Made by a program: the position numbers and the translations under genes | The notes under the pieces: model-generated | Database searches by the model: none | What the model saw: the letters and a program-made list of their open reading frames with translations, nothing else | What the model was told of the DNA's origin: nothing | Part shown: in pieces, positions 1-11,600 of the stretch | Layout of the letters: each line of letters starts with the position of its first letter | Numbering within the stretch: position 1 is the first letter of the stretch | Source: Siniperca chuatsi | Lineage: Eukaryota; Chordata; Actinopteri; Centrarchiformes; Sinipercidae | Assembly: GCF_020085105.1 (NCBI RefSeq) | Contig: NC_058062.1 | Span: forward strand, 5,993,945-6,057,944 | DNA: 64,000 nucleotides | Reading direction: 5' to 3'

Positions 1-3000
1 TAAATAAAAATACATTTTAGCATGCAGGTCAGTGTGCAGATAGTCTACCGCAGTTCAAGGTACAAAGCAACAAGAGAGAAAAACCCAAATACAGACAGTG
101 AAGCAGAGCAGGCTGAAGTTGAGACTTCCCTGAAATCAAACAGGCTTACAGTTCAGACAGTTGAAGGCACTCAGAATAAACAATCCCAGAAGCTCAGAGT
201 CAGGAAAGCAGGTCAAAACACAGGTAGCAGATTACAGACTGCAACAAAAAGCAGTACAGCATCAGTGACAATCTCATAAGTGACTGGAGTAACCAGGCAG
301 GTATTATGTGGGGCTGTTGGTGTAATAAGGTACAGGTGTGAAGGGAGGAGCAGGTCAGGTGACTGGCAAAAGGCAGAGGACTCTATGAAGGCAACTGGTG
401 TGGAATGACAAGGTTTGGAAAGGTCCGTGAAAATGTACGAGCTGGGGGGAGATTGAGAGGCTAAAGGGGGAGAAAGACAGACATCATGTCAAGAGATCAA
501 TAAATCATCATTCAGGTACAATTCAATATGACTCCAGGAAACATTAACAGTGTTCAGTCAACACATCACTGACACAGTCTGAGTCAAAACTGAAGATTAT
601 AATCTTCACAAAGGTCTTTTTTACAGCACTGTTGTGTTAGATTGCAGTAGGCAGGGCAAGTTTATTTGAATAGTACCTTTCAAACTTAGAAGCATTTTCA
701 ATAATTGTCTTATACATACACAGCAAATGTTGCATTAGAACAACAATTCAAAACACAATAAGGAGTAAAATAAAATCAAATTTAGTAGTAGAATGGTGTG
801 AAATAAAAATGAAATAAATAAAGAATAAACAGAAATAATTGAAAAGACAAGTGTAGTTAAAATGCAGAAGTTGTTTTGCTGCTGTCCAGCCAAGCCACAT
901 TTATTTTGCTTTGCATTCGACTCCAGAATCATCCATAAGTAACACAATTTGGACTTAAATATCTGTCAAGGAGCGTATACTAGGTACGAGACAGCAAGGA
1001 AAAGGACCCATGTGCAGACGACCAGGCAGACAGGTTCAGTTCAGTGATTTTAATAGTAAAATGAAGATGCAACGGCAGCAAGTCCAAACAGAAGTAGCCC
1101 GAGAGTCCACAGGTTAACAGGAATGGGTCAGGTGACTGGGACTGGTGGGAAAGTCTGAGGGCATGTGTTGGACAGGTGGAGAATGGCAATGACAGCAAAG
1201 TTTCATACTGTAGAAATGCAGGAGCCTGGGGAAGTGAGAAGTGGCTGGAGGCAGCGGCAGAGGGGCAGACTGAGCCAAATTAAAACAACTGAGGCAGCCG
1301 CTGTATCAAGATCCCCTCCAGGCATGTTTTAAGACGAGTAAAAATACTCTGGTTGGAATAATAATTTGTGTCTGATGTTTTTTCTACAAAAAGTTCAACT
1401 TCCTTGTTCTTAATTCTTAATTACATCTACTCCTTCTCCCTCATTAGAAAATCCAGAGTCTATGAATATGCAAAAATTGTTCAGCTGCTGGACACAAGAT
1501 GTCTCCTACCACATTATAAAGTCCTTTCTCAATGTTTGTGTAAGTTGCATATTGAACCAAGATTGGCTTCCAAGCTAGTTGTGATGTCACAAAATCATGG
1601 TGATACGTCCAGGTGTTTAAGGTGAGCAGATGAATGTGAAAACAGCCGTCTAGTGTCAAACTCTGCACATACATCATTCTGCACAGTGAAGCTCAAACAT
1701 CCAAGAGAAGTAATAATTCTTTAAGTATCCTCATCTCAAACTGGGGGACCAATACATTCTATGGCAAAATTTGGAGTGAATTAATTGGTCATTTTGGTTT
1801 TTTTTAATTAGTCAAATACATTTTCTCAGTCAATTAATTCTTCTCTCAGTATACCAAATGTCTCTCCCAAATCTTTTTAATATTAAGTTTCCCTAAATTT
1901 AATAACGGAAATAAAAGTACAGATAAGAAAATACTAAAAGGTACAGGAAAACAAGAGAGGCTTAGATTGGACTATAAGGGGTTCCTGCTATTTGGTCCAT
2001 CCCATATTTGTGGATTTTTTAGGGGTCAGCTCGACCTGCCGAGTGGGGGAGGATTAACAGAGAGAGAAGAAGGTATCACATCTCTGCATGATGTTAACTA
2101 CAATCATATTTACTGTTCTCCCTTTCATCAGATGGTTGCTGTTTGTCTGGAAGTCCTCTCACTAATGTCCGCATGGCGCCATGACTTTCTCACCATTCGC
2201 TCAGCCTACAAGAGTCATCAATATGATTGTCTGCCTGGCATTCACTGCATTATCTGCTGGCACTCAGACTCCTCCAAGGACTCAGACTGCTCTCTCCTCT
2301 CCACCATCTGAGATAATGACGGAGGAGATGGGAGGATAACAGATCAGGTTGTAGCCAGTCAGGTTACAGAGCCACTTTGATCGAGTGAAGTAAGGGATAA
2401 AAAACAAGCTGGAGTCCATGTTTCTGGAACAATTGAGCTTGTTTCTTACTTCATTTAAATGATTATATTTTTCTAATAGAAGTGTCAGGCAGTCCCACCA
2501 AGCAGGGCACAGACCCCCGCTGGCATCTGGTCAGCCTTGGTGCCCCCCTCCCAGAGTCAGAAGGTGGTAGTAGGTGGCTTGTTAGTATCAGAACCTCTGT
2601 ATGAAGTGACTGTTAATATTTCTTGTTGAAAAGAACCACAAAGTAATGCAAAAGGATCACAAAGAGGCTCAAAATGACTAAAAACGATTTAAATGTCCAG
2701 TCATTGGCAATGCTTATAAATTATTTAATTTATTTATATATGAAGGTTTCATATCAGTCGTTTTTTTTTTACAGATGAAAATGATTGTTAAGCCAAATTT
2801 ATGCCAAATGGCTTTACCCTCCATTACAACTCCGGTCTTGCTCTATCAAGGACGTGTAAGGCCGTTGAGGACTGTGGCGGGTTTTTTTGTGCTAGTCGAG
2901 ATCTACAAGGTTGCTGGGAAGTGTTTCATAATTTTATGCACTTCACTGGCTGCTGCAGAGCAGCATTAGCGAAAGTGAATTACAACCTTCTGTGTGACTT

Positions 3001-3669
3001 AATAGAAACAGAAGGGAGGGAGAGGAATCTGAGGAGGAGAAAGGCAGAGAGGACAACAGAGGCGTGTTTCCACTCATTCACAGCAGTAACGCGGCAGAGC
3101 AGGTGGCTTTAGCTTCCTTTGTGGGCCTTTTGGCAGGAATTTATTAGATTGTTTTGTTGGCAATCAGGGATTGCAAATTTAAGTGTTTGTAAACTTTCGT
3201 CTCCATCTGCTGCAGTTAAGAAGTCTCCAGTCTTTGCCTCAGACTGCATCATATGCTGCAGACAGTCTGTTGTTTGCTTTGATCGTCTCAGCACTAAGCC
3301 TCAGACCTATGTAATATCCTCAGACGGGATTTCTGTCAATTTTACGAACTTGGAAATAAATTCTGATCACTAAATTTAACATTATGAGTAGTTGTTGAAC
3401 TCAGGTGCTTTCAGGGAGGATTAACTGATTATGAATGAATATATGTGCTGTCTTGTGAAAACGACGTACCTCCAAAATGTCAACTTTTAACTAAGAAAAA
3501 CTGCCTTAAGTTAAAGCTTTGTGGAAATGAATGTTTAAGACTCAGATCAGTTTGTTTTGTCAACCCAAACAGGATCATTTATTGTAATCTGAAAATGTAT
3601 TTGTATTAATTGATTTTTTTTTTGGCCATTTGGTTGCAGCAGAACTAGCTGTACACACAAAGTTGTTAC
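1..3669. other. Intergenic, no gene recognised
   Basis: Open frames are short and unlike known proteins. Two purine-rich blocks, roughly 22-480 and 980-1260, share phrases (caggtcaggtgactgg / gggtcaggtgactggg) and look like decayed copies of one repeat. The rest is AT-rich sequence. Confidence 0.4.
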
Positions 3670-4010
3670 GGAGAACGTGTTAGCAAACAATTCTCTATTT
3701 ACACATCCAGCAGACACAGAGCAACATTAGCATTCATTTAAAACAAGACTGAGGAGAATATCTGGCTCTTTAGCGGTTTTTAGTCTGCCGTTTGGTGCTG
3801 AGCAGGTAGTGTACAGTCACTTTATCACACTGCTTGAAACTGAACCAAACATTAAAGTTTCGAAAAAACTAAACTATGAGCTTAAAGATGTTAAAAAGTT
3901 CCATAGAGCTGAGAGGAGCTGCAGAGTTGGAGTGTGTTCGTCACTTTCACATTATACTTTCACATTTGGTCATTTGTTAACAGAAACATATTGATTGAGG
4001 CAGCTTGAAA
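3670..4010 (+). repeat. Family B interspersed repeat, copy 1
   Basis: Shares ggctctttagc, ccgtttggtgctgagcaggt and agtgtacag with copies near 13.4, 17.4 and 49.9 kb. It ends with an attgaggcagctt-like tail. Confidence 0.75.
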
Positions 4011-4307
4011 AAGTGCCGAAGCTGCAGGAAAACTGTTCAGTAGACAGCAACAATATATAATGTTGCATAATTGGCCCAGTTCTTTCAAGTTTTGAATTAC
4101 TTCCAGAAAACTTCATTTCTGAATCACATTTTTAGATGTATCTCTATATTAGAAATGTGTTTTAAAAGCCTTATTCCTGTTATATTTATTGTTATATTTA
4201 TATGTTGGACTGCTAAATATAATTTTTTTAAGTTTCCTGTTGTTACAGTATGATTGCTGTATAATTGTGCTGCCAAAATTAATCAGATTACTACTTCCAC
4301 AAAGTTT

Positions 4308-4640
4308 ACTGCTGCAACCAACAATTATTGATTAATCTGTTGATTATTTTCTCCATTCAATATAGTTTTTGTCTATAAAATTTGAAATTTGGGAGAAATT
4401 CCCATCACTTTTCCCCAGAGACCAAGATGACACATTCACATATCAACCAACAGACCAAAACCTGAAGATATTTAATTAAATTAATTTCATTTATAATTAT
4501 ACAAAACAGAGAAAAGCAGAATGAATACACACATTTAAGAAGATGGTAAGTAAATGTTTGCATTTTTGCTTGAAAAGTGACTCAAGCGATTATCAAAATA
4601 AGTGGCGATTAATGTTCTGTTGATCGACTAATCGAGTCTT
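4308..4640 (+). repeat. Family C interspersed repeat, copy 1
   Basis: Opens gctgcaaccaacaattattg attaatctgttgattatttt and closes gatcgactaatcgagt. The same plan recurs at 23.6, 26.0 and 44.6 kb. Confidence 0.7.
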
Positions 4641-7600
4641 AAATGACCAAAACATTTGTAAGTCATTACTGCAGTATACTATGAGTTTAAATAGTGAATA
4701 GTGAATACAGAATGAAGTATATGTCCCTGTGTCTCCCTGCACTTGACATGAAGAATTGGATTGTGGAACTATTTCAGATGTCTTTAGTGTACAGTTTCTT
4801 TATTAAGTTGGGAGACAGGAGGAGCCACATCTTTATCTCACCATAAGTGTGTGACTGCAGCTGAAACAGGCCTGATCAGCAGAGTACTGGATCTGCATCT
4901 CCTCCCATCCTGAGAACAGCCTCTCAGGGAGGAGGAAGTTCCTCGAGTTGGCGGTCCAGCTCGCTTGTCTCGGTGGCTCGATGCTTATTGGATTGCGTGC
5001 CCATTCCCACAGCTCCAGCAGGTCAAATGACTGGGATGTGTAGCTCACGGCCGCTAAGTGGTCTATCGATCAGTCAGCTGAGCCTGTGGGCTGATGGGAT
5101 GTGCTGCAGCAGATGGAGCCCAGAGTCGGCAGGCTGGTAATGGCTACAAAATACAATGCATTCCTACACACATCAGAACCACTGCCTTGGTTGACAGAGA
5201 GAGTTCATTACAGAACAGGTAGAAAATCAAGTGGACAGTATAATTAAATTGGAAAGTCTGTTCCTCAAACAGTCTGAATTTCTCTGCTGTCAGATGGAAA
5301 CCTCGAAATTTGGAAATACTGCTTTGTTTTTATCTTGACCACCAGTTTTATGTAATGTTACACACTGGGTTTTGAGAGAGTTTGAAGGTTATAACATTTG
5401 CATCTGGGTAACTACAGCTATAAGAGGAAATTTAACACAAGGTAAAAACAAAATTCATAATATATTTCTCTTGCACTTTGAGAAGACCTATCAGCATCTC
5501 TACCAAAGCCAGAGATCTTAATGGACACTCACTTCTATCCCCTGACAGCATGAAATGATACAGAGTAGTTTATCCAGTTACCTAATCTATCATATATTAA
5601 AATGTTCAGCTGCTCCATGACCCATATTGGTATGAACATAAGTGAGCTTCAGTCCAGTTGCCCCAATACCGTTGACAAAATGCATCAATATCCAACAAAT
5701 CTCATCTGCTGCTAATAACAAGATGAACAAGAAGAACTCCATAATTTGAGAAGTCACTGTTATTATTACATTATGAGTTCAAAATATGTTACACAGGTTG
5801 AGTTTATATTCTTGTTAATATAATAATGTAATAAAATGTATTGATATTCAATGTCCTTCATCACAACACCTGAACTTTACCTGTTAAATTCACGTAGAGG
5901 TGTTAAATTACTCATACAGAGATTGCAGCTTGAGCCAGATTTCCTCAATGCACACAAGTCAAATACCACGTTCCCTCTTTCATGTGAACATCTGTGACTG
6001 TTTAATTTGTGTTATTTCACTCACAGACAGTGAGTGTTAAAATCCAGCCCTGCAACTGGCACTGACATTAAGCTACAGATCAGGATGCTACACAGTAAAC
6101 ACACACGCACACGTTTAGTCTATACATGCAAATACAAATTAACACACCACATGCATCTGATTTATACCCCGTGTATGCCGGTCACAGTGTGTTCCAGTGA
6201 CCCAGTGCCCAAGATTAAGGCATGGCAAAGCCAGATTTAGCCTCCCAGCAAACCAAATCCCAGCTTTCAAGAGCCTGTGAGAAGCAGACTGCTGGGCTGT
6301 ATTGCCAGAGCAACACACTGCCAGCCATGTTTTACACAAACATCAACATAAAACTTCTGAGGCCTTCAAACACCTCGTCACTCAGGGTGACAAAGTGCTG
6401 CATCAACCCCACCTCCAAGAATAATCTTACTAACACTGTGATTCATGTCATTCATTTAGGCCCAAGAGCCACCTGCTGCTGTGATTTGCATAATGAACAC
6501 CTGCAATACTTTTCAGTTTAAACAAGAGTGGGGGTGTTTGCAAAAGAAATACAGCAAATTAAATGTTGAACTTTGAATATGCAGATTTGAGAACAGCCAC
6601 TATTTTATTACATTTGGTAGACATATAAACACATGAAGAAATCATGCAGACAGACACAATTATTTTCCAAAAAATTCTAATTGAGATACGTCCTCCATCT
6701 TAAGAATAAAACTTTAAATATATATATTTTTCCCAATGTCTTGGAGTTTTGAAGTGGTAACCATTTTCTTACCCAGAAACTAGGCATGCACATTTGATGA
6801 AGGTGACAAAATACAGAAATGACCATGACACCTTGTTATGACACCAAATAAGGAAATGTGTCATGTTTTATATGTTCTATGGGCTGTGCAGGAAGAAATG
6901 TGTTCATTTTGGTGGCCAAAAATTCATTCACACACATAAAGATGTATAGTATGTTCTCCTACATAATGACAATACTTATATTTGAGGTCAATTAGACACC
7001 AAGGAGTTAAAACTCCCTATCAGACCTTAAGAACAAACTATTAATAAAAAATTACAACAACAGAAATCCAAATAGACTAATTTGGGATTTGGGAGGGGTA
7101 CCGCTGTGTAAAAAGTCCTATCAACACCAATCACACATTCAGAACATTTGAAAATCCATTGTATTTAACCAGGTTTTACAGAAGTAAAGCATCATTTTCT
7201 GTAGTGGACAAACATAGCATCAGTTCAAAATTTACCAGATATTCTCATTAGTAAAGTCATGAAGTACCAAGCTGATAAAACAATGTTAAGTATGTTTTTG
7301 AGCTGTTAAAGACTGGGATCTCCAGGACCTGAAACTAAATATAATGTTTAAGTAGATGAACTCTCCTGAATCCTTCAGTTTCTGCAGCTTCAGGCAGCTT
7401 TTCATCTGACTGTTGGGCAGCCAGATTAGTCTTGCAGAAAAAATGAGTGAAGGATCTACGGCCACTTCTAAGTCTTCAAATATCAATGACAGACTTGTGA
7501 GTAAGTTCCTCCTCTATACAGATGTTGATTAGTGACACAAAGAGGCTGTAAAAAACAGAAACGCACAAAAGTTTGAATTATGGGGCAATAGAGCTGTTTA

Positions 7601-7674
7601 AGCACTTATGTAGGGCAGTTATACTGACAACATCCACCAATGATGAGAAACAACGACTGTTGTGTTTAAATTAA
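4641..7674. other. Intergenic, with one GC-richer island near 4.8-5.1 kb
   Basis: Mostly AT-rich with no clear genes. 4838-5060 has an open minus-strand frame ending at a good donor sequence and is discussed as a possible orphan exon. 6720-6730 is a TA tract. Confidence 0.4.
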
Positions 7675-7680
7675 TTTATT
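7675..7680 (-). terminator. Candidate polyadenylation signal of the mucin gene
   Basis: AATAAA on the minus strand, about 830 bp after the mucin stop codon. A second AATAAA lies at 8003-8008. The interval shows no recognisable interspersed repeat, consistent with a 3' UTR. Which signal is used cannot be decided from sequence. Confidence 0.35.
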
Positions 7681-8511
7681 TCCAGTGCATCCACACACAC
7701 ATTCTCTGGCAAAAGATCTTCAATTATTTACAAAACCTTTACACACTTATAAAATAGTGCACTGTCTCAGACACACATGGATAAATATATATAAGAGTTT
7801 TCAAAACTGTATACAAGTGATAATTGGCACATCCAGGAGACAGGCTTTATCATCAGCTTTGCATGTTTCCTATTTGTCAAACAGACCATTTAAACAGGCA
7901 CATTTAGCAAGTGCAGCTTCAACAAATAGAGTACTCAGCTTCAATATAAATCCCTTTAAAAATACCCCAAACCAGGGATCCAGCCCTTTTAGTCATACAA
8001 GATTTATTTTTCTAAAAAATAATCACACCCATAAGAAAATATCTAATAGCCCCAAAACACCAACATTCAATTTACCTTTGATTTTAGAGGTAAACTGATG
8101 GTAAACTGAACACACTTTAGTGCAATTAGCAATGTAAGAAGCATAATTTTAGACTACAGAATGATTTGTTTAAAGCATAAAAAAGTCAAATCTACCTTTT
8201 ATAAAACAGTAGTGGATATATATTGAGCAACAGCGACATCTACTGGTTATAATCGGCACAGACAGGGTGCACACAACCTCACTAAGAAATTGTTCAAATG
8301 TTCTTGCTCGTATGAATGAATCTCTTTGGTGGCTGTTTCCCAGGTAAGAAATGTCCGTTGTGATTTGTCAGTAATCCAGGCAAGTTTGAAAATATTTAAA
8401 TAATCTGGTCCTGCTCAGGAAATGTGCCTGTAGACATCGAGTTTCAAAGCAGTGACTTCTTTTTGTTCCTCATTTCTACATGGATTTCATCCACAGCTGG
8501 CCTGATGTTTT

Positions 8512-8640
8512 TCAGTTTTTCTTCCCGTCTCCTGGTAAGAAGTAGGGGTTCTCGTGGCCTTGAACCAGATAGGAGTACCGGGATGGGTTTTTACCTTTGA
8601 AGGTCTTCATTCCATCTGGGTTGAGATCGTATGATCCCGA
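8512..8640 (-). CDS. muc13: Mucin exon 14: tail end and stop codon
   Basis: The exon encodes SGSYDLNPDGMKTFKGKNPS and continues to an ending with NPYFLPGDGKKN and a TGA at 8512-8514. Acceptor TTTCAG at 8641, phase 0. An internal AAAG-GTAAAA looks like a donor, but the reading frame runs on to a clean stop, so it is treated as coding. Confidence 0.75.
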   Translation of the reverse strand, partial: SGSYDLNPDGMKTFKGKNPSRYSYLVQGHENPYFLPGDGKKN

Positions 8641-11600
8641 CTGAAATGTCAGTGGAAGCAGTCAAAGTATTAGTGTCTTTCAGATGTAGGGACTTCACAC
8701 ATTTACACACAAACACCCACGAAAGCCAAGCACACATTCACAAGTAACCACAGTCACCAATGTGCATTGAAAACTATTCATGACTACTCCCCAACTAGCA
8801 TCAGCTGAGCTTCTTTGAACTGTCACTCACAAGATTTAGCATGAAGATGAAAGTACATCGCTCCACAACAATCAGAGATCTCTTATGAAGCTTCCCATCA
8901 CCCGGAAACCCTGCCACCGTGATTCTCGCTGTGGCCTGTCTAAATCATCAGCAGGGGGCATCAAGACAAATCAGAATCTAAAAGCAAAGCCATGCCTTAC
9001 CTTTTTCCATCCTTTTGGCTTCAGGTGAAACCCCTAAAGCAACACACTGGGAGTCAGGCAAAGCAGGGAGCATGGGAGTGAGCTACGTGCTAGCACTATA
9101 TATACATTCTGAATGATTGGGTTAAAAATACTGGTGTGGATAGAATTGAAAACATACCATTAAAGCATCTAATAGAGTTTCTCAAATTATACAAGACGGT
9201 CATGTGCACAGTGAGCATGGATTTGTTGATTTGCAGGTCAAAAAACGTCCAGGTGTCTCGGCTTAAAACTGAACTAAATTTGGTAGAAAAGCATTGTGTG
9301 TCAGTGAATCGCAGGTCCCATCTACACACTGAAATGTAGTCACTGAAATTATGTTGAAACAACAGTTTATATGGAGCCTAAATGTCTAAAAAACCTTTCA
9401 ACATAATTTAGCCAGGTTTTAATCCAGACCTAGACGTATTTTTCACCTGCAAATGACCATATCCATGCTTACTGGGTGGATTTAAGTTAGTTAGTTAGCA
9501 GATGCAATCTGGATGCAAGATGGTGGGGCAACACTGAACAAACTAAAGGCTGATTCAGTGGATGATCGACACTATGCAAGACTGTGAGTCTGAGGATAAG
9601 TGGTGAGTAATTCCGACGGCAGAGACGGCAGAGACGGCAGAGACGACAGAGACGACAGAGCGACAGAGGAACACGTGATAACTCACCAATCCATTGGTTT
9701 GATGCTTTTTGTCCACCAGGCCACGAGTGCTGCCCCCTTCTGTCATCTCCATGGGAGGAGCTGCATCCCAGTTGGTGGTGGCACGGGGGATGGGGGTGAT
9801 GCCAGGGGGCCAGGGCTGGTTTATGTCACCTGATGAGTATGGACTGCTACTGTAGTCTGGCTTGCTCTTTGAGCATCCCCTCCTGATGTACAGACAATAG
9901 GGAATGTAAAATTTGGTTTTCAAATCCAATGAATCCGATACACAAGGAATCCACAAGTGGATAACGAGTACACAAGTAATAGCAATACTTGTAGCTAATA
10001 CTACAAGCAATACTTGTGTATCCAAAGCCTGATATATCTTATTCCTCTGTGTCATAGAGCTCAATTGTTGTCCAAAAACTATTAAAAACACATAAATAAG
10101 CCACATTTTTCATTTTCTTTATTACCATGAACACGGTTACTGTAGTTTATTTTTAATCCATATACACCATCCTGCTGCCATATATACTAACACCAAATGC
10201 GTATTATTCCGCAGCTGAAAATAGTCCCCAACACATGCCTTATTTACTCCTGTTTGAGTAACATTTGCTAAAAACTACAGTGCCCAGCTGTTTTAGGAAA
10301 TTTCTTCTTAGGAGTCTTTTAAAAAAATTAAACTATATATTTAGGAACCAATGTGTTTGAGTGCCACAGACAGTTGGGAATTACTGAAAAATGTACCAAC
10401 ACATTGTTGGTTTTGGTCTTAATCGCCTTAATTATTAATTTGGTGGTTTGCAGGTGAAAAGACATCTGGGTTAAAACTGGGTTAAACCTGGTTGAAAAGT
10501 GAGATTTTTTAGACATATAGGTTCATATCACTGCTGCTTCAACAGCATTTCGGTGATTATACTTGAAATATACTGTAGGTGTTAAAATGATGCTGAAACA
10601 ACACTTTACTTCAAAAATTCACTTTTCAACTACATTTTAAGCCTAGATTTACATCTTTTGACCTGCAAATAACCACAGCCATATTTACAGGGCTAATGTG
10701 GGCCAAAGTTGCAACGTGCAGAATGTAAAGATGCATTTCTTTCCAGAGAGCTACTGTATGAGTTGATTATATGCAGAATGAGTAAATATAAGTCAGTATT
10801 AATGCTGGTAAAGGATCTCACCAGCAGCAGTATATGAGCAAAGCCAGGACAAGGATGAGAAGGACTCCTCCCAGTACACAGGAGATGACCACCACTGCCA
10901 GCAGAGCCGCTGTAAACACACACATGAAGACATATTTAGATTTTTATCACATAACTGTTACTACTGCTACTGCATCAGTTTTGCCTTTGAAACAGTGTTG
11001 TTACTCACAGTCATTGCAGTTGAAGCCAGCATATCCAAATGCACATCTGAAAGACAAAACAGAGCAGTTAAACACAATGATATTTGTATTTCAGGGCTGG
11101 CTTGTAGCATATTAATGGAGTTTAACACTGAATCCACATGGGGGAGCAAACTTCACATCAACATGTACAACACACACACACACACACAGTAATACACAGA
11201 CACCACACACCTGAAAAGCAAAACTTACCCTATGAACAAAATTTAAAATGTGTGTACTCACTGTTGGCACATGTCTCCCACTGCCTTCTGCCCACTTGGA
11301 CACGCTACAAAGAGAAACACAAAAATGTAAACACACACACATACACACACACAGACTGTTTTGCACAAAGAGACTGAAATAAGAATATAACAAGCTACAG
11401 TTTCAGACTCAGTCACAGTAGATGGAGACTTACAGCACGCCTGGTTGCACATGCAATGAAAACATGAGCACAATGAGAGCCTCTTCATATGGAGGCTGCA
11501 TGATGACCATTACAAACAAGCGCATAATAGTATACTTTGTTTTTTCTGGGAAACAAACTGTATGCAGCATTTGTCTGAAAGTCTTCTTCCTGTATTTGCT

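Noticed and set aside
2801..3112. 103-codon plus-strand frame with several Cys
   Set aside because: No domain, no splice context and no recognisable homology. Overlapping frames in the same region are equally open.
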